A stretch of DNA of 64,000 nucleotides from JBAZAX01 sp964568625 (GCA_964568625.1 CAZMQG010000005.1:26951-90950); one strand, 5' to 3'. Positions 53,565 to 63,225 are shown, numbered from the stretch's first letter. Notes: generated by a model not told the origin, from the letters alone. A program made the numbers and translations.

Positions 53565-55505
53565 ATGTCTGAAGTATTGAAAGAGAGCAGTTTGGAGTTT
53601 TGGGCAAAACAGGCTCAGAATTTACCTTGGTTTAAAAAATGGAACAGCGTTTTAAAATGGAATGAACCGTTCGCCCATTGGTTTGTAGATGGCCAAATAA
53701 ATGCATCTTATGCATGTCTGGACATTCATATTCAAAACGGCCTGCAAGATAAAACAGCAATAATTTGGGAAAGTGAGAATGGCAGTTCTCAAAACTTCAC
53801 ATACGGCCAACTTTATACCCTCGTAAATAAATTTGCCTCTTTCCTACAAGCACAGGGTGTAAAAAAAAGTGATATTGTTATTATTTATCTTCCCATGATT
53901 CCCGAAGCAATCGCAGCCATGTTAGCAGTAGCAAGGCTTGGGGCAACCCATTCGGTGGTATTTTCAGGTTTTAATACAACTGCTCTAAAAGACCGAATTA
54001 TCGACACTCAAGCAAAATTCGTAATTACAACGTACGCAGCATTTTATAGAAACAAAAATATTGTCCCCAAAAATGTTGTCTCTGAAGCAATCAACCAAAT
54101 TGGCAAAGATGCATCACAAGAAAATTTCGTTAAAAAAGTTATTGTAATTAAAAGAACAGAAAATCCAATAAACATAACTCCCGGTCTTGATGTCATTTAC
54201 GATCCCCAAAATTCATCTACGCAGCCAAAAGATGGATATTCAGAATTCGTTCCTGCAGTACCGGTCGAGTCCAACCATCCTCTTTTTATTCTCTACACTT
54301 CCGGCACAACCGGTAAACCTAAAGGCATTGTTCACTCAACAGGAGGATATTTAACCTACGTTTATTCAACAATTAAATGGGCTTTTGATATAAACCAGAA
54401 TTCAATTTACTGGTGCACGGCAGATATCGGATGGATTACGGGACATTCATATGTGGTCTACGGTCCACTTATGCATGGCGCAGCCATTTACATTCGAGAA
54501 GGCGCTCCGGATTATCCAACCCAAGACGCTTGGTGGGAATCAATTGCAAAGCATAAAATATCAATTTTTTACACATCACCAACAGCACTTCGTATGTTCA
54601 TGAAGATGGGAAATGAAAATATTCTAAACCATGATTTAAGCAGCTTAAAAGTGCTGGGATCCGTTGGTGAACCTATCAATCCTGAAGTTTGGCACTGGTT
54701 TAATGATTTAATCGGACAAAAAATGTGTCCAATTATTGACACATGGTGGCAGACTGAAACTGGCGGATTCATGATTGCTCCAGCTGCCGGACTTGATTTG
54801 GTAAAACTTAAGCCCGGATCTGCAACTTTTGCATTGCCAAACATTGACGCTGACATTGTTGATTCAGATGGGCAATCGGTCCTTCCACAAAACAAAGGCT
54901 ATCTTGTAATCAAAAAGCCTTGGCCGGGAATGACAATCGGGATTCATAACAACCCTGAGGCATTTCGTGAAATTTACTGGTCAAAATTTCCAGGCATGTA
55001 TTATTCAGGTGATTATGCAATAAAAGATTCTGAAAATTATTTCTGGTTACTCGGCCGAGCTGATGAGGTTTTAAAAATTTCAGGACATAGAATCGGAACT
55101 GCAGAAATTGAAAGTATAACGCTTGAACATGAAGCAATCGCGGAAACTGCTGTCATCGGAATCCCCGATGAGATCAAAGGTGAGGCAATTATTATTTTCT
55201 CGATTCTCAAAACAAGTTTTTCCATAGATATTAAAAATGCGAATGGCAAACACGATGTGTTTAAGCAAGAAATCTTACAAAAAATCAGAACGCAAATTGG
55301 CGCTTTTGCAACCCCCAAAGAGATTCATTTTGTTGAAAGTTTACCAAAAACACGTTCCGGAAAAATTATGCGCCGCCTACTCAAAGCTGTAATACAAGGT
55401 CAAGCCATAGGCGATTTGTCAACATTGGAAGATGGAACCTCAATTGAAGAGATACAAATAATTTATCATAACGTTATGAAACAGGTTCAAAAAAATACAC
55501 TTTAA
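53565..55505 (+). CDS. acs: Acetyl-CoA synthetase (AMP-forming)
   Basis: 646 aa from the ATG at 53565 (AGGA 5 nt upstream); the frame is open back to 53436 but would then overlap the preceding gene. Motifs are intact: the P-loop-like YTSGTTGKPKGIVHS, WWQTETGGFM, YYSGDYAIKDSENYFWLLGRADEVLKISG, and the C-terminal PKTRSGKIMRR with the catalytic Lys that is acetylated in other bacteria. It activates acetate to acetyl-CoA through acetyl-AMP. The length matches the E. coli enzyme (652 aa). Confidence 0.95.
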   Translation: MSEVLKESSLEFWAKQAQNLPWFKKWNSVLKWNEPFAHWFVDGQINASYACLDIHIQNGLQDKTAIIWESENGSSQNFTYGQLYTLVNKFASFLQAQGVKKSDIVIIYLPMIPEAIAAMLAVARLGATHSVVFSGFNTTALKDRIIDTQAKFVITTYAAFYRNKNIVPKNVVSEAINQIGKDASQENFVKKVIVIKRTENPINITPGLDVIYDPQNSSTQPKDGYSEFVPAVPVESNHPLFILYTSGTTGKPKGIVHSTGGYLTYVYSTIKWAFDINQNSIYWCTADIGWITGHSYVVYGPLMHGAAIYIREGAPDYPTQDAWWESIAKHKISIFYTSPTALRMFMKMGNENILNHDLSSLKVLGSVGEPINPEVWHWFNDLIGQKMCPIIDTWWQTETGGFMIAPAAGLDLVKLKPGSATFALPNIDADIVDSDGQSVLPQNKGYLVIKKPWPGMTIGIHNNPEAFREIYWSKFPGMYYSGDYAIKDSENYFWLLGRADEVLKISGHRIGTAEIESITLEHEAIAETAVIGIPDEIKGEAIIIFSILKTSFSIDIKNANGKHDVFKQEILQKIRTQIGAFATPKEIHFVESLPKTRSGKIMRRLLKAVIQGQAIGDLSTLEDGTSIEEIQIIYHNVMKQVQKNTL

Positions 55506-55690
55506 ATTTTTGTATCGAGTAAGTAGCTACTCGTTTTAATGCAACGTAAGTTTTTGTAATAAAGAACAACAATCTACTTCGGCCATATCTGTCACATCTG
55601 CAGGTTTTATTTTCTGTCGAGCAATATACGCAAAATAACCATACCGACTTTCATGCAAACATAATGAAATATGCGCATGAGGCAAATATT

Positions 55691-56602
55691 TTATGAAACA
55701 GATGGAGAATGCAATAAATTGACTTGTTTTTTTGTTGTTAAATCTTGACAAGACTTGTCTTGTCCGGCCAAAGATTCTGCCAACATTAAAGATTTTTCAT
55801 CAAGAGCGTATGCTTTTGTTCTCGCATCAGTACATGCATACCGAAGCCCAACAAATTTAATCCCCAACTCTTGTGCAGCAACTTTTACCGACTCAAGATT
55901 CTTTAGTTTATCATCAACAAAAACAATCTTTTTCATTTTTAATTCAGGATGTCCCAACAAAAAGGCTTTGAGTGCCGGCCCTTTGTAGTACCCATCACAA
56001 AACAAAATTCCATTTAAATACTTCGACCCCATCTTGGAAAGAGTTGAATTTATCCCATTTTCAGGAATAGAACCTCGTTCAACATCAATTTCAACTGATT
56101 TTAACTGCTTAAAAACACTCTCTATCAAACAAATAGATCTGACAGTCAAAATCATTACGTTATATCCATCATTTTTTAAATCTTCAATTAAATTCTTTGA
56201 GCAAGGCTCAACAGCCTGAACCAAAGCGGAACGCTGAATTTCTTCATAAATTGGAAGAAGCTTAGCCTTTGCTTCTGCAATTGAAAATCCATGACTTTCA
56301 AGCTTGCCAAGCATTGCACAAAACCAGGCATCAAAACCATAATCAGCTTTACCTTCGACAAGCACATTATCGTAATCAAAAATAAATAGAGTGTCCGGTT
56401 CAATAAATTTTTTGACGTCTTGAATTGAATTACTTTCTACAATCTGGACAAATGCATCTCCCGTTGTATTCGCAAGTACATCCATCAAAGACGTAATCGA
56501 AGGCGTACGAGAAGTTATAGACAAACCCTTAAATTTATAAAAAGCAACTGCAATAGCAAAACAACATAATAATAACGCAAATAATTTTGTAATTTTTTTC
56601 AT
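55691..56602 (-). CDS. DUF2608 HAD-like protein, exported
   Basis: 303 aa. A hydrophobic N-terminal segment (ITKLFALLLCCFAIAVAFYKF) indicates export or anchoring. The HAD motif I is FIFDYDNVL (DxDN), motif II is in MILTVRS, and the acidic motif is IVFVDDKLKNL. This arrangement matches the DUF2608 group found in chlamydiae, legionellae and related intracellular bacteria. HAD enzymes are mostly phosphatases; the substrate is unknown. It converges on acs with about 185 bp between. Confidence 0.8.
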   Translation of the reverse strand: MKKITKLFALLLCCFAIAVAFYKFKGLSITSRTPSITSLMDVLANTTGDAFVQIVESNSIQDVKKFIEPDTLFIFDYDNVLVEGKADYGFDAWFCAMLGKLESHGFSIAEAKAKLLPIYEEIQRSALVQAVEPCSKNLIEDLKNDGYNVMILTVRSICLIESVFKQLKSVEIDVERGSIPENGINSTLSKMGSKYLNGILFCDGYYKGPALKAFLLGHPELKMKKIVFVDDKLKNLESVKVAAQELGIKFVGLRYACTDARTKAYALDEKSLMLAESLAGQDKSCQDLTTKKQVNLLHSPSVS

Positions 56603-56611
56603 GTAATTCTC

Positions 56612-57352
56612 TTATATCTGAACTCTTTTATATATTGCTAAAAATTCTTTATTCCCGGATTTATCACCTTTGATCGGAGATTCCATTAAATCAAAAATCT
56701 CAAACCCAAACTCGGCCATGCCGGATTTAATTTTTTCAATAACTTTTTTATGAACTTCCTCGTCTCTAACAATTCCGCCTCTTCTTATCTCTTCTCGTTC
56801 AGCTTCAAATTGAGGCTTAATTAGTGTGATAATTCTTGCATCCGGCTTTAGTAAATTACAAACCGCAGGCATAACTTTTAGAAGAGAGATAAAAGATAAA
56901 TCAAGCGTTGCCAAATCTACTAATTCAGGCAAAGACTCAAGGTACCGTAAATTTGTCTTTTCATACAAAATTACACGCGGATCACTGCGAAGTTTTTCAT
57001 GAACAATTCCAAATCCAACATCAACTCCATAAACACGTTTAGCTCCACGCTGCAACAAGCAATCGGTAAAACCTCCGGTTGAAATTCCGGCATCAAGAAC
57101 AACTAAGCCTGTGACATCGACTTTAAAATTGTCCAAAGCACCTTCAATTTTAAAACCTGCACGACTTACAAATTTTGGAGTCTCATTTTCAAGATCAATT
57201 TTTGCATCAAGAACAACCGGCGTTCCGGCCTTATCTACAATCTGATCATTAACTTTGACCTTGCGCTGCAAAATAAAACTTTGTATCTGATTTCTTGATA
57301 GATTCGGATATCTTTCCTGAATAATCAAGTCCAGTCTTTTCTTCTCTGCCAT
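56612..57352 (-). CDS. tlyA: TlyA-family rRNA 2'-O-methyltransferase
   Basis: 246 aa. It has an N-terminal S4 RNA-binding domain (LDLIIQERYPNLSRNQIQSFILQRKVKVNDQIV) and an FtsJ-like methyltransferase domain with the SAM motif VVLDAGISTGGFTDCLL, plus ATLDLSFISL and LIKPQFEAERE. The family methylates ribose in 16S and 23S rRNA; some members were first named hemolysin A. It starts 21 bp after the HtrA gene ends and is probably co-transcribed with it. Confidence 0.92.
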   Translation of the reverse strand: MAEKKRLDLIIQERYPNLSRNQIQSFILQRKVKVNDQIVDKAGTPVVLDAKIDLENETPKFVSRAGFKIEGALDNFKVDVTGLVVLDAGISTGGFTDCLLQRGAKRVYGVDVGFGIVHEKLRSDPRVILYEKTNLRYLESLPELVDLATLDLSFISLLKVMPAVCNLLKPDARIITLIKPQFEAEREEIRRGGIVRDEEVHKKVIEKIKSGMAEFGFEIFDLMESPIKGDKSGNKEFLAIYKRVQI

Positions 57353-57373
57353 AAATTTATGCTTGCATAACAG

Positions 57374-58990
57374 TTATGCAAGCCCCTCCAATAGTTTAGA
57401 TTTTTTATAGAAGAAGCGGCTTGAAAGCATCTCTTCATCTTTCAAAAGTTTTTCAATTGAAAGTACCGCACACAATCTATCATCCGTTGTAATTGTTATA
57501 TATCCACTTTCTTTGCTCTTGCGCACTGCTTCTCTAAATTCATTAAGGGTCTTAACTTCTGCACCGTTAATTTCTGTAATTATATCACCGGGGCGTAAAA
57601 TTCTAGTTTTGCGCGCCTGAGAATTTGGCAAAATATGTGAAATAATAATTGCAGGTTCATGCTGAAGATCAACACGCATATATTTGACTAAATTTGAAGC
57701 CCCATTAATTAACTTTTGCACGTGATTTAACGTAAGCTGCATAACAACCATTCCACCTATAACCTCATAATCAGTCATCTCCGGTTCAAACTCAGGATAA
57801 ACAGCACGAACTGAAGGAATATATTTATGTTCAAGTGGGAACGTAAAAACCCTTGCACTCCCTTTGCGATACATCAGTAACCTTAGATTATCTCCCACCT
57901 TCATTCGATTCAAAAGTTCAAATAACGAAACTTTATCTTCACTCCAAGGAACATTCATCTCTCCATACATATCAACTTTATATCCATTAATCTCATAGAG
58001 CATATCGCCATCTTTTACACCAACGCCATTGAGCAAAGTATTTTCAAAAACTTTAGCAACATACCAACCGCCTTCTTCCGGGTTACCAAGATAATCAACA
58101 AGCTCAGGAGTTGAAGCTGTAAAGAGACATCCAAGTGTTGGACGACGGAGCAATTTAACTTTATATAAATCTTTAAGCGCTGTTTTAACTTCATTTATTG
58201 GAACGATATATCCTACATTCTGAGCATCTGCAACCATACAGGTGTTAATTCCAATGACCTCACCCTCAACATTAAGAGAAGGCCCTCCTGAATTTCCGGG
58301 ATTAAGCGGAGCTGTGATCTGAATATATCCAAAATTACCATGACGCTCACGACCACTAACAATTCCCAAAGTACTTTTTAATCTGAATTGAGCCAGAGGA
58401 TAGCCAAGAGCAAGAACCTCTTGTGAACGTAGGATCTGATCTGAATCTCCAAGCGCAAGATATGAAATTTTTGGAATCTTAGTATGAATTTTCTTTTTAG
58501 CCTCATCAGTAAGTTTAAGCAAAGCAATATCTCGCTCCGGACTAACTCCGACAATTTGGGCATCAAAACGTTCCATACCAAATGATGGAATTTGAATTTG
58601 AACACTTATAGATTGTGCAACGACATGGTAATTTGTAATCAAATCACCCTCTTCATTAATAAAAAATCCGCTGCCTGCACCCTCACCCTGACTTGGAGTT
58701 TTATATGGTTCTGTCCAGTTAAATTCAGATGTTTGAGAAAATACTTGTACGACGGTATCCTTCACTTGCTTTTGTACATCAAGCCAAGTTTTCCCTGTCT
58801 TCTGCGAAACAACTCTTGATGGAACAACCTTTACCTCTTTGTTCGCATCCACAGCCTTCTCTATGTTCACAACTTGCCTATATTTTCTGAATGCAAGCTT
58901 ATTCATAAAAGTTGTATATAAAACATAAACAAAAATAACTGCAATAAGTGTCAAGAAAACTGACAGAACGCGCCTTTTTAAATTTTGCAT
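57374..58990 (-). CDS. HtrA/Deg-family serine protease with PDZ domains
   Basis: 538 aa from the ATG at 58990 (AAAGG 7 nt upstream). It has an N-terminal membrane anchor (VLSVFLTLIAVIFVYVLYTTF), a trypsin-like domain with His in LITNYHVVAQS, Asp in ERDIALLKL and Ser in NPGNSGGPSL, and then two PDZ-like regions (about 275-370 and 440-520). It degrades or refolds damaged envelope proteins. The membrane anchor makes it DegS-like in topology, but two PDZ regions are DegP-like. The gene is downstream of pssA. Confidence 0.93.
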   Translation of the reverse strand: MQNLKRRVLSVFLTLIAVIFVYVLYTTFMNKLAFRKYRQVVNIEKAVDANKEVKVVPSRVVSQKTGKTWLDVQKQVKDTVVQVFSQTSEFNWTEPYKTPSQGEGAGSGFFINEEGDLITNYHVVAQSISVQIQIPSFGMERFDAQIVGVSPERDIALLKLTDEAKKKIHTKIPKISYLALGDSDQILRSQEVLALGYPLAQFRLKSTLGIVSGRERHGNFGYIQITAPLNPGNSGGPSLNVEGEVIGINTCMVADAQNVGYIVPINEVKTALKDLYKVKLLRRPTLGCLFTASTPELVDYLGNPEEGGWYVAKVFENTLLNGVGVKDGDMLYEINGYKVDMYGEMNVPWSEDKVSLFELLNRMKVGDNLRLLMYRKGSARVFTFPLEHKYIPSVRAVYPEFEPEMTDYEVIGGMVVMQLTLNHVQKLINGASNLVKYMRVDLQHEPAIIISHILPNSQARKTRILRPGDIITEINGAEVKTLNEFREAVRKSKESGYITITTDDRLCAVLSIEKLLKDEEMLSSRFFYKKSKLLEGLA

Positions 58991-59094
58991 TAAAAGACCT
59001 TTCAATTCTAGAACCAATCAATGATTTATTGATATCATTTTAGCAAATAGAAAGAAAAACACTACGCTTTATGAATTAAAATATAAAAATTATA

Positions 59095-59976
59095 TTACTT
59101 GTGAATAATAGATTCCCGAAGAATATCATGAGTTTCGTTCACACGTATCTCATGAAGCCTAAATTTAAATCTTAGATATTTAAAAATTTGAATCACTTTA
59201 CAAAAAATAGCTTTACCCAAAGCAAATGCTATATAAGCCGCATAAATAAAAAATAAAACTTTTACAAATCCAAACACAACTGCAAATGCAACAAAAATTA
59301 CTGTTGCCAAAGCGTAAAAGCCTTTTCTAATGTGTTTGAATGTAGGAATTCTAACCGAACAAACCATGAGAGCAGAAAGAACTATCATCACAAATGCTAA
59401 AGAGACTAAAGAAAAAAATGATCTAAATGCAAGCTGGTGTGCATTCAAGACAAACGATGCTATGAAACAGGCTGCAAATGGTGTGGGAACTCCAATAAAA
59501 GCATGCGACTGCTCGTTGTGAGTAATATTAAATTTTGCAAGACGTAATAATCCAAATGCAAGAAAAAGCCCACAAATTGCCACCCCAATTAAGCCAAGTC
59601 TTTTAAGTTGCCAACAGTAAATCAAAAATGCCGGCGCAAGACAAAATGTTATGGCATCAGACAGTGAATCAAGTTGCAAACCAAACTCACTTGATGACCG
59701 AACCCAACGAGCAACCTGCCCATCAAGTGCATCCATTAAAGCCCCTAAAAAAATGCAAAACGATGCTGCAACCCAAGCCTCTTGAGTTGCAGAAATAATA
59801 GAACAAAAACCAAAAAAGGAATTCCCCAAGGTAAAGATATTTGGAAGAATGTTTAAACCTCTACGAAATGGAATTTTGTGCAATGAAATTCGAGGGAATT
59901 TAAATCTTTTTCTACGCATTCCATTCACTCGTCTTCCAAATGTATGTTTATATTTTGATCGAAGATTTAAAGCCAT
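59095..59976 (-). CDS. pssA: CDP-diacylglycerol-serine O-phosphatidyltransferase
   Basis: 293 aa. The CDP-alcohol phosphatidyltransferase motif is seen as DALDGQVARWVRSSSEFGLQLDSLSD (DGxxAR...GxxxDxxxD form) after a basic N-terminal region of about 34 residues; six to eight membrane helices follow. It makes phosphatidylserine, the precursor of phosphatidylethanolamine. The substrate (serine) is assigned by overall similarity to PssA type II. Confidence 0.88.
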   Translation of the reverse strand: MALNLRSKYKHTFGRRVNGMRRKRFKFPRISLHKIPFRRGLNILPNIFTLGNSFFGFCSIISATQEAWVAASFCIFLGALMDALDGQVARWVRSSSEFGLQLDSLSDAITFCLAPAFLIYCWQLKRLGLIGVAICGLFLAFGLLRLAKFNITHNEQSHAFIGVPTPFAACFIASFVLNAHQLAFRSFFSLVSLAFVMIVLSALMVCSVRIPTFKHIRKGFYALATVIFVAFAVVFGFVKVLFFIYAAYIAFALGKAIFCKVIQIFKYLRFKFRLHEIRVNETHDILRESIIHK

Positions 59977-60006
59977 AAACCCTCCATGGTTTTTGTTACT
60001 TATTCT

Positions 60007-60573
60007 TTATTTTGCAACAACCACTTGCGCGTACTTAATAACCTTATCTTTGAACTTATAACCCTTACATACGACATCAACAATCTGACCTGACTGATGT
60101 GTTGTTGAATCAATTTGCGCAACAGCTTCTTGAAATTCTGGGTTAAAATTACCAACAGGAGCTATCTCTTCAACGCCTATTTCATTAAGAGCTTTCTTAA
60201 AATTCTTTTGTACGACAGCCAATCCCTCAACCCATTTGGTAACGGCAGGCTGGTCACTAGAAACTGAAGCACTCAATGCTCTATCCAAATCTTCAATAAC
60301 AGGAACTAATTTTAAAATTATAGACTCTTGAGCAATTCCGGTCCACTCGGTTTTCTGCTTTTCAACTCTTCGTTGATAGTTTTTCAAATCGGCAGTAACA
60401 CGTAAAAATAGATCTTTGTAGTCAAGCTGTTCAACTTTTTCTTGTTTTGGTTCTTCTACGACCACAGGTTCAGTGTGATGTTCGGACTGCTCTCCGGTTT
60501 GAGCATGACTTTCTTGTTGAGATTGAGTCTCTTGATTTTTGAAGTTATTTTGCTCGTTTTTGTTGTTATCCAT
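60007..60573 (-). CDS. grpE: Nucleotide exchange factor GrpE
   Basis: 188 aa. A disordered Gln/Glu/His-rich N-terminus (about 1-45) is followed by the long coiled coil (YKDLFLRVTADLKNYQRRVEKQKTEW) and the C-terminal beta domain with NPEFQEAVAQIDS and KGYKFKDKVIKYAQVVVAK. It releases ADP from DnaK. dnaK and hrcA are not adjacent, and no CIRCE element was seen upstream. Confidence 0.95.
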   Translation of the reverse strand: MDNNKNEQNNFKNQETQSQQESHAQTGEQSEHHTEPVVVEEPKQEKVEQLDYKDLFLRVTADLKNYQRRVEKQKTEWTGIAQESIILKLVPVIEDLDRALSASVSSDQPAVTKWVEGLAVVQKNFKKALNEIGVEEIAPVGNFNPEFQEAVAQIDSTTHQSGQIVDVVCKGYKFKDKVIKYAQVVVAK

Positions 60574-60953
60574 TTTTATTTGCCCTTTTCAACCTGAAAA
60601 ATCTTATTTTGTCATCCTGAACTAGTTTCAGGATCCATGAATTAATACGTTCACATATATATAATTAATATTAACAGTTTCATTATAAATAAAAACTGCC
60701 TAAAAATAAAGAAAACCCCACCTTTGAGCCAAAGCATAAGCCCTGTATAATTTTTTGAAATCATTGCGATATAAAACAGTAGCTTTGAGCAGTTTTTTGT
60801 TTCAGTTATGCTTGCATTGGTCAGAATAGCCATAAAATTCATTTCAATATGAAATTTAATTGATCAAGAACATCCAATTTCAGAATAAATACACTTGAAC
60901 AAGTTAAATGAAAGCATCAAACTATTTACTCCATATTTACTTCTAGTCCAAAT
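60574..60953. other. Intergenic region with a palindromic repeat
   Basis: About 380 bp between the grpE start and the stop of the gene at 60954. It holds the palindrome at 60610-60640 and otherwise only AT-rich DNA; an open frame of 63 codons at 60651-60842 has no ribosome site and was not accepted. Confidence 0.6.
60610..60640. repeat. REP-like palindrome (TCATCCTGAA...TTTCAGGATC)
   Basis: ATCCTGAA and TTCAGGAT flank a short centre (CTAGT). This string closely resembles dispersed palindromes found many times in some alphaproteobacterial and other intracellular genomes. Only one copy was noticed in the window. Confidence 0.5.
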
Positions 60954-61694
60954 TTAAACCCGTAGAATCGGATAGTAAATATGTTCGTTAGTAACATTTA
61001 CCTCATTAAAAGTATTTTCCTTGTACTCCATTTTAATTTTCTCACCATATATTTTTATATAATGGTCAAGTACCACTTGTAAATTATTAAAAGTTATAGG
61101 TAAAAATGCTTTATCACTATTTAAATCAAGTAGAAGAGTCATAAATTTATCAAAAAATTTATATCGCTTTAGTGAGGACACACACCTACTATGACTGAAT
61201 GTGGAATTATATTCTTTTCTAAGAAAATCGATATTTTCCCATTTTAGTAATTTTCCTTCTACTGAGATTCCGTTTTTATCCATTGTAATTAATGGGTTTT
61301 CTTTATAATATTTTTCACTATAACGATTTAAAAAATATGCTAGTAAAATGGCAACAGTTCCGCTTATTGCCATTCCTTTAAAGAAATTTTTGTCATCCAT
61401 GTATATGGATAAAATTAAAAGCAACAGCGCCCCATAAAAACATCCCGCAATAATTGATACTATTTTATTATTGATGTCACATGATAATATAAGTTTTTTA
61501 CCATCATATTGAACGTTTGGATTATTCATTGCTTGCACAAATTCCCGTATAAATGCGTCTTCAGACTCATTTAATAATGGAGATGATTCAGTTGCTTGTT
61601 TTTCTACAGATTCCTGCATAGCTAACAAATTATTTGAAAAACATACGGCAATAAAAGTCATTAAAAGTAGTAATTTAAAATTATTTTTAACCAT
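60954..61694 (-). CDS. Exported membrane protein with PH-like segment
   Basis: 246 aa. A signal peptide (FKLLLLMTFIAVCFSNNLLA) is followed by a Glu/Ser-rich stretch and two adjacent membrane helices (about residues 78-97 and 108-125). The C-terminal half begins MDKNGISVEGKLLKWENIDFLRKEY, the strand pattern of bacterial PH-like domains such as the STM3941 group. The function is unknown. It is divergent from the Sel1 gene at 61858. Confidence 0.72.
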   Translation of the reverse strand: MVKNNFKLLLLMTFIAVCFSNNLLAMQESVEKQATESSPLLNESEDAFIREFVQAMNNPNVQYDGKKLILSCDINNKIVSIIAGCFYGALLLLILSIYMDDKNFFKGMAISGTVAILLAYFLNRYSEKYYKENPLITMDKNGISVEGKLLKWENIDFLRKEYNSTFSHSRCVSSLKRYKFFDKFMTLLLDLNSDKAFLPITFNNLQVVLDHYIKIYGEKIKMEYKENTFNEVNVTNEHIYYPILRV

Positions 61695-61767
61695 AAAAAT
61701 CCTTTTTAATTAAATGAAATTACTTTGTTGAAGAATAGCAATATTTTTAAATAATTAAAGCATAAAT

Positions 61768-61795
61768 CTGAGCACATTGCTTTTACTTTTATAAT
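61768..61795 (+). promoter_or_regulatory. Candidate promoter of the first Sel1 gene
   Basis: CTGAGC (61768-61773), a 16-nt spacer, and TATAAT (61790-61795). The same arrangement is conserved in front of the second Sel1 gene. Confidence 0.45.
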
Positions 61796-61942
61796 TAGTA
61801 AAATTCATCTCTAAGTTGTATGTTTTTTATATTTTTTGCAAAGAAAGAACATTTAACATGTTAACTTTTTCAAAAAGATTAGTTCTATTTTTATTTTCTT
61901 GCATACTCTTAAATTGCAATTTTGTTTTGAGTAAGAGCAAAA
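61770..61942 (+). repeat. Direct repeat, copy 1: promoter, leader and signal peptide of a Sel1 gene
   Basis: About 173 bp nearly identical to 63311-63489. The part from 61858 (signal-peptide coding) is identical; the leader has a few substitutions and a short indel. Confidence 0.95.
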
Positions 61943-63225
61943 AATTCAAGATAGAACAGGCTTTTTTTAGATCGAATCAGAAATTTGCTAAACAAGGAAA
62001 TGTTGCTGCTCAATATGATTTAGGATGGTGTTATGAAAATGGAGTGGGAACAAAAAAAAATTTAGAAATGGCATTTGAGTGGTATGAAAAATCTGCCGAG
62101 CAAGGACATGCTGGAGCTCAGCATAATTTGGGGTATTGTTACTATTATGGATATGGAACAAAGCAAAATTTTGAAAAGGCTTTTGAATGGAATAAGAAAT
62201 CTTCTGAACAAGGATATGCAGAAGCCCAATGCAATTTGGGATATTGTTATGAACTCGGAATAGGAATAAAAAAAGATTTTGAGAAAGCATTTGAATGGTA
62301 CCAAAAATCCGCAGCACAAGGATATGCGGGTGCACAATATAATTTAGGGCTTTGCTATCAACATGGAACGGGAACAGAAAAAAATATGGCAATGGCTTTT
62401 AATCTGTACAAGCTATCTTATGCGAAGGGATACACTGAAGCGCTAACTCAGTTAGGATATTGTTATGAATATGGAATTGGCATTGAAAAAAATTCAGAAA
62501 AAGCTTTTGAATCATATAAAAAAGCTGCCGAATTAGGATGCTATAGGGCTCAGTATAATTTGGGATCTTGTTACTATTTTGGACATGGAACAAAGCAAAA
62601 TTTTGACAAAGCATTTGAGTGTTTTCAAAAATCAGCAGATCAAGAATATGCTTATGCTCAATATAATTTAGGTTGCTGCTATCTTGAAGGAACAGGAACA
62701 ACGCAAAATTTAGAAAAAGCATTTGAGTACTTCAAAAAATCGGCTGAGCAAGGACATGCCGCTGCTCAATATGAGTTAGGCTGCTCTTATTACAACGGAT
62801 ATGGAACAAAACAAGATTTTGATAAAGCATTTGAGTGGTTTCAAAAGTCTGCGGATCAAGGAAATACAAATGCACAAAATTATTTCTACTACTTTCATGA
62901 TGATGATTTAAAAAATATGTTTGAACGTTTTAATAAGGCGGCTGAGCAGGGAGATGTAGTAGCACAATATAATTTAGGATATTTCTATAAATTCGGTGTC
63001 GGGGTCAAAAAAGATTTACAAAAGGCTTTTGAGTGGTATCAAAGGGCTGCTAAGCAAGGGTTCAATTGTGCACAATATGCCATGGGGATCCTTTATTTTG
63101 AACAGGGTAAACACTCAAAAGCATATGAATTCTTTAAAAAAGCTGCAGCCAATGGGTCTTCTGATGCACAGGATATGCTGGATAAATATTATAAAGAACA
63201 AAATAAAGAAGATTCCAGTTGGTGA
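61858..63225 (+). CDS. Exported Sel1-repeat protein
   Basis: 455 aa from the ATG at 61858, the start conserved in the second copy. A signal peptide (RLVLFLFSCILLNCNFVLS) ends near a Cys; it is not a clear lipobox. About eleven Sel1-like repeats of 36 residues follow, with consensus AQYNLGxCYxxGxGTxKNxEKAFEWYxKSAEQGYA; the ninth is shortened and degenerate (NYFYYFHDDDLKNMFERF) and the last lacks the GxGT loop. Unusually, most repeats have CY after the LG. Sel1 repeats form alpha-solenoids that bind partners; in Legionella and Dependentiae such proteins are host-interaction candidates. The target is unknown. Confidence 0.92.
   Translation: MLTFSKRLVLFLFSCILLNCNFVLSKSKKFKIEQAFFRSNQKFAKQGNVAAQYDLGWCYENGVGTKKNLEMAFEWYEKSAEQGHAGAQHNLGYCYYYGYGTKQNFEKAFEWNKKSSEQGYAEAQCNLGYCYELGIGIKKDFEKAFEWYQKSAAQGYAGAQYNLGLCYQHGTGTEKNMAMAFNLYKLSYAKGYTEALTQLGYCYEYGIGIEKNSEKAFESYKKAAELGCYRAQYNLGSCYYFGHGTKQNFDKAFECFQKSADQEYAYAQYNLGCCYLEGTGTTQNLEKAFEYFKKSAEQGHAAAQYELGCSYYNGYGTKQDFDKAFEWFQKSADQGNTNAQNYFYYFHDDDLKNMFERFNKAAEQGDVVAQYNLGYFYKFGVGVKKDLQKAFEWYQRAAKQGFNCAQYAMGILYFEQGKHSKAYEFFKKAAANGSSDAQDMLDKYYKEQNKEDSSW

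Noticed and set aside
55536..55751. Minus-strand open frame of 71 codons between acs and the DUF2608 gene
   Set aside because: It begins inside the end of the DUF2608 gene, has no ribosome site and no recognisable domain.
60574..60660. CIRCE or heat-shock operator upstream of grpE
   Set aside because: No TTAGCACTC-N9-GAGTGCTAA-like inverted repeat is present.
60651..60842. Possible small hydrophobic protein of 63 aa
   Set aside because: No Shine-Dalgarno, low-information AT-rich sequence, and no family features.
61988..62722. Antisense open frames across the Sel1 gene
   Set aside because: They follow from the 108-bp repeat period and codon bias of the sense gene; the same shadow occurs in each repeat.
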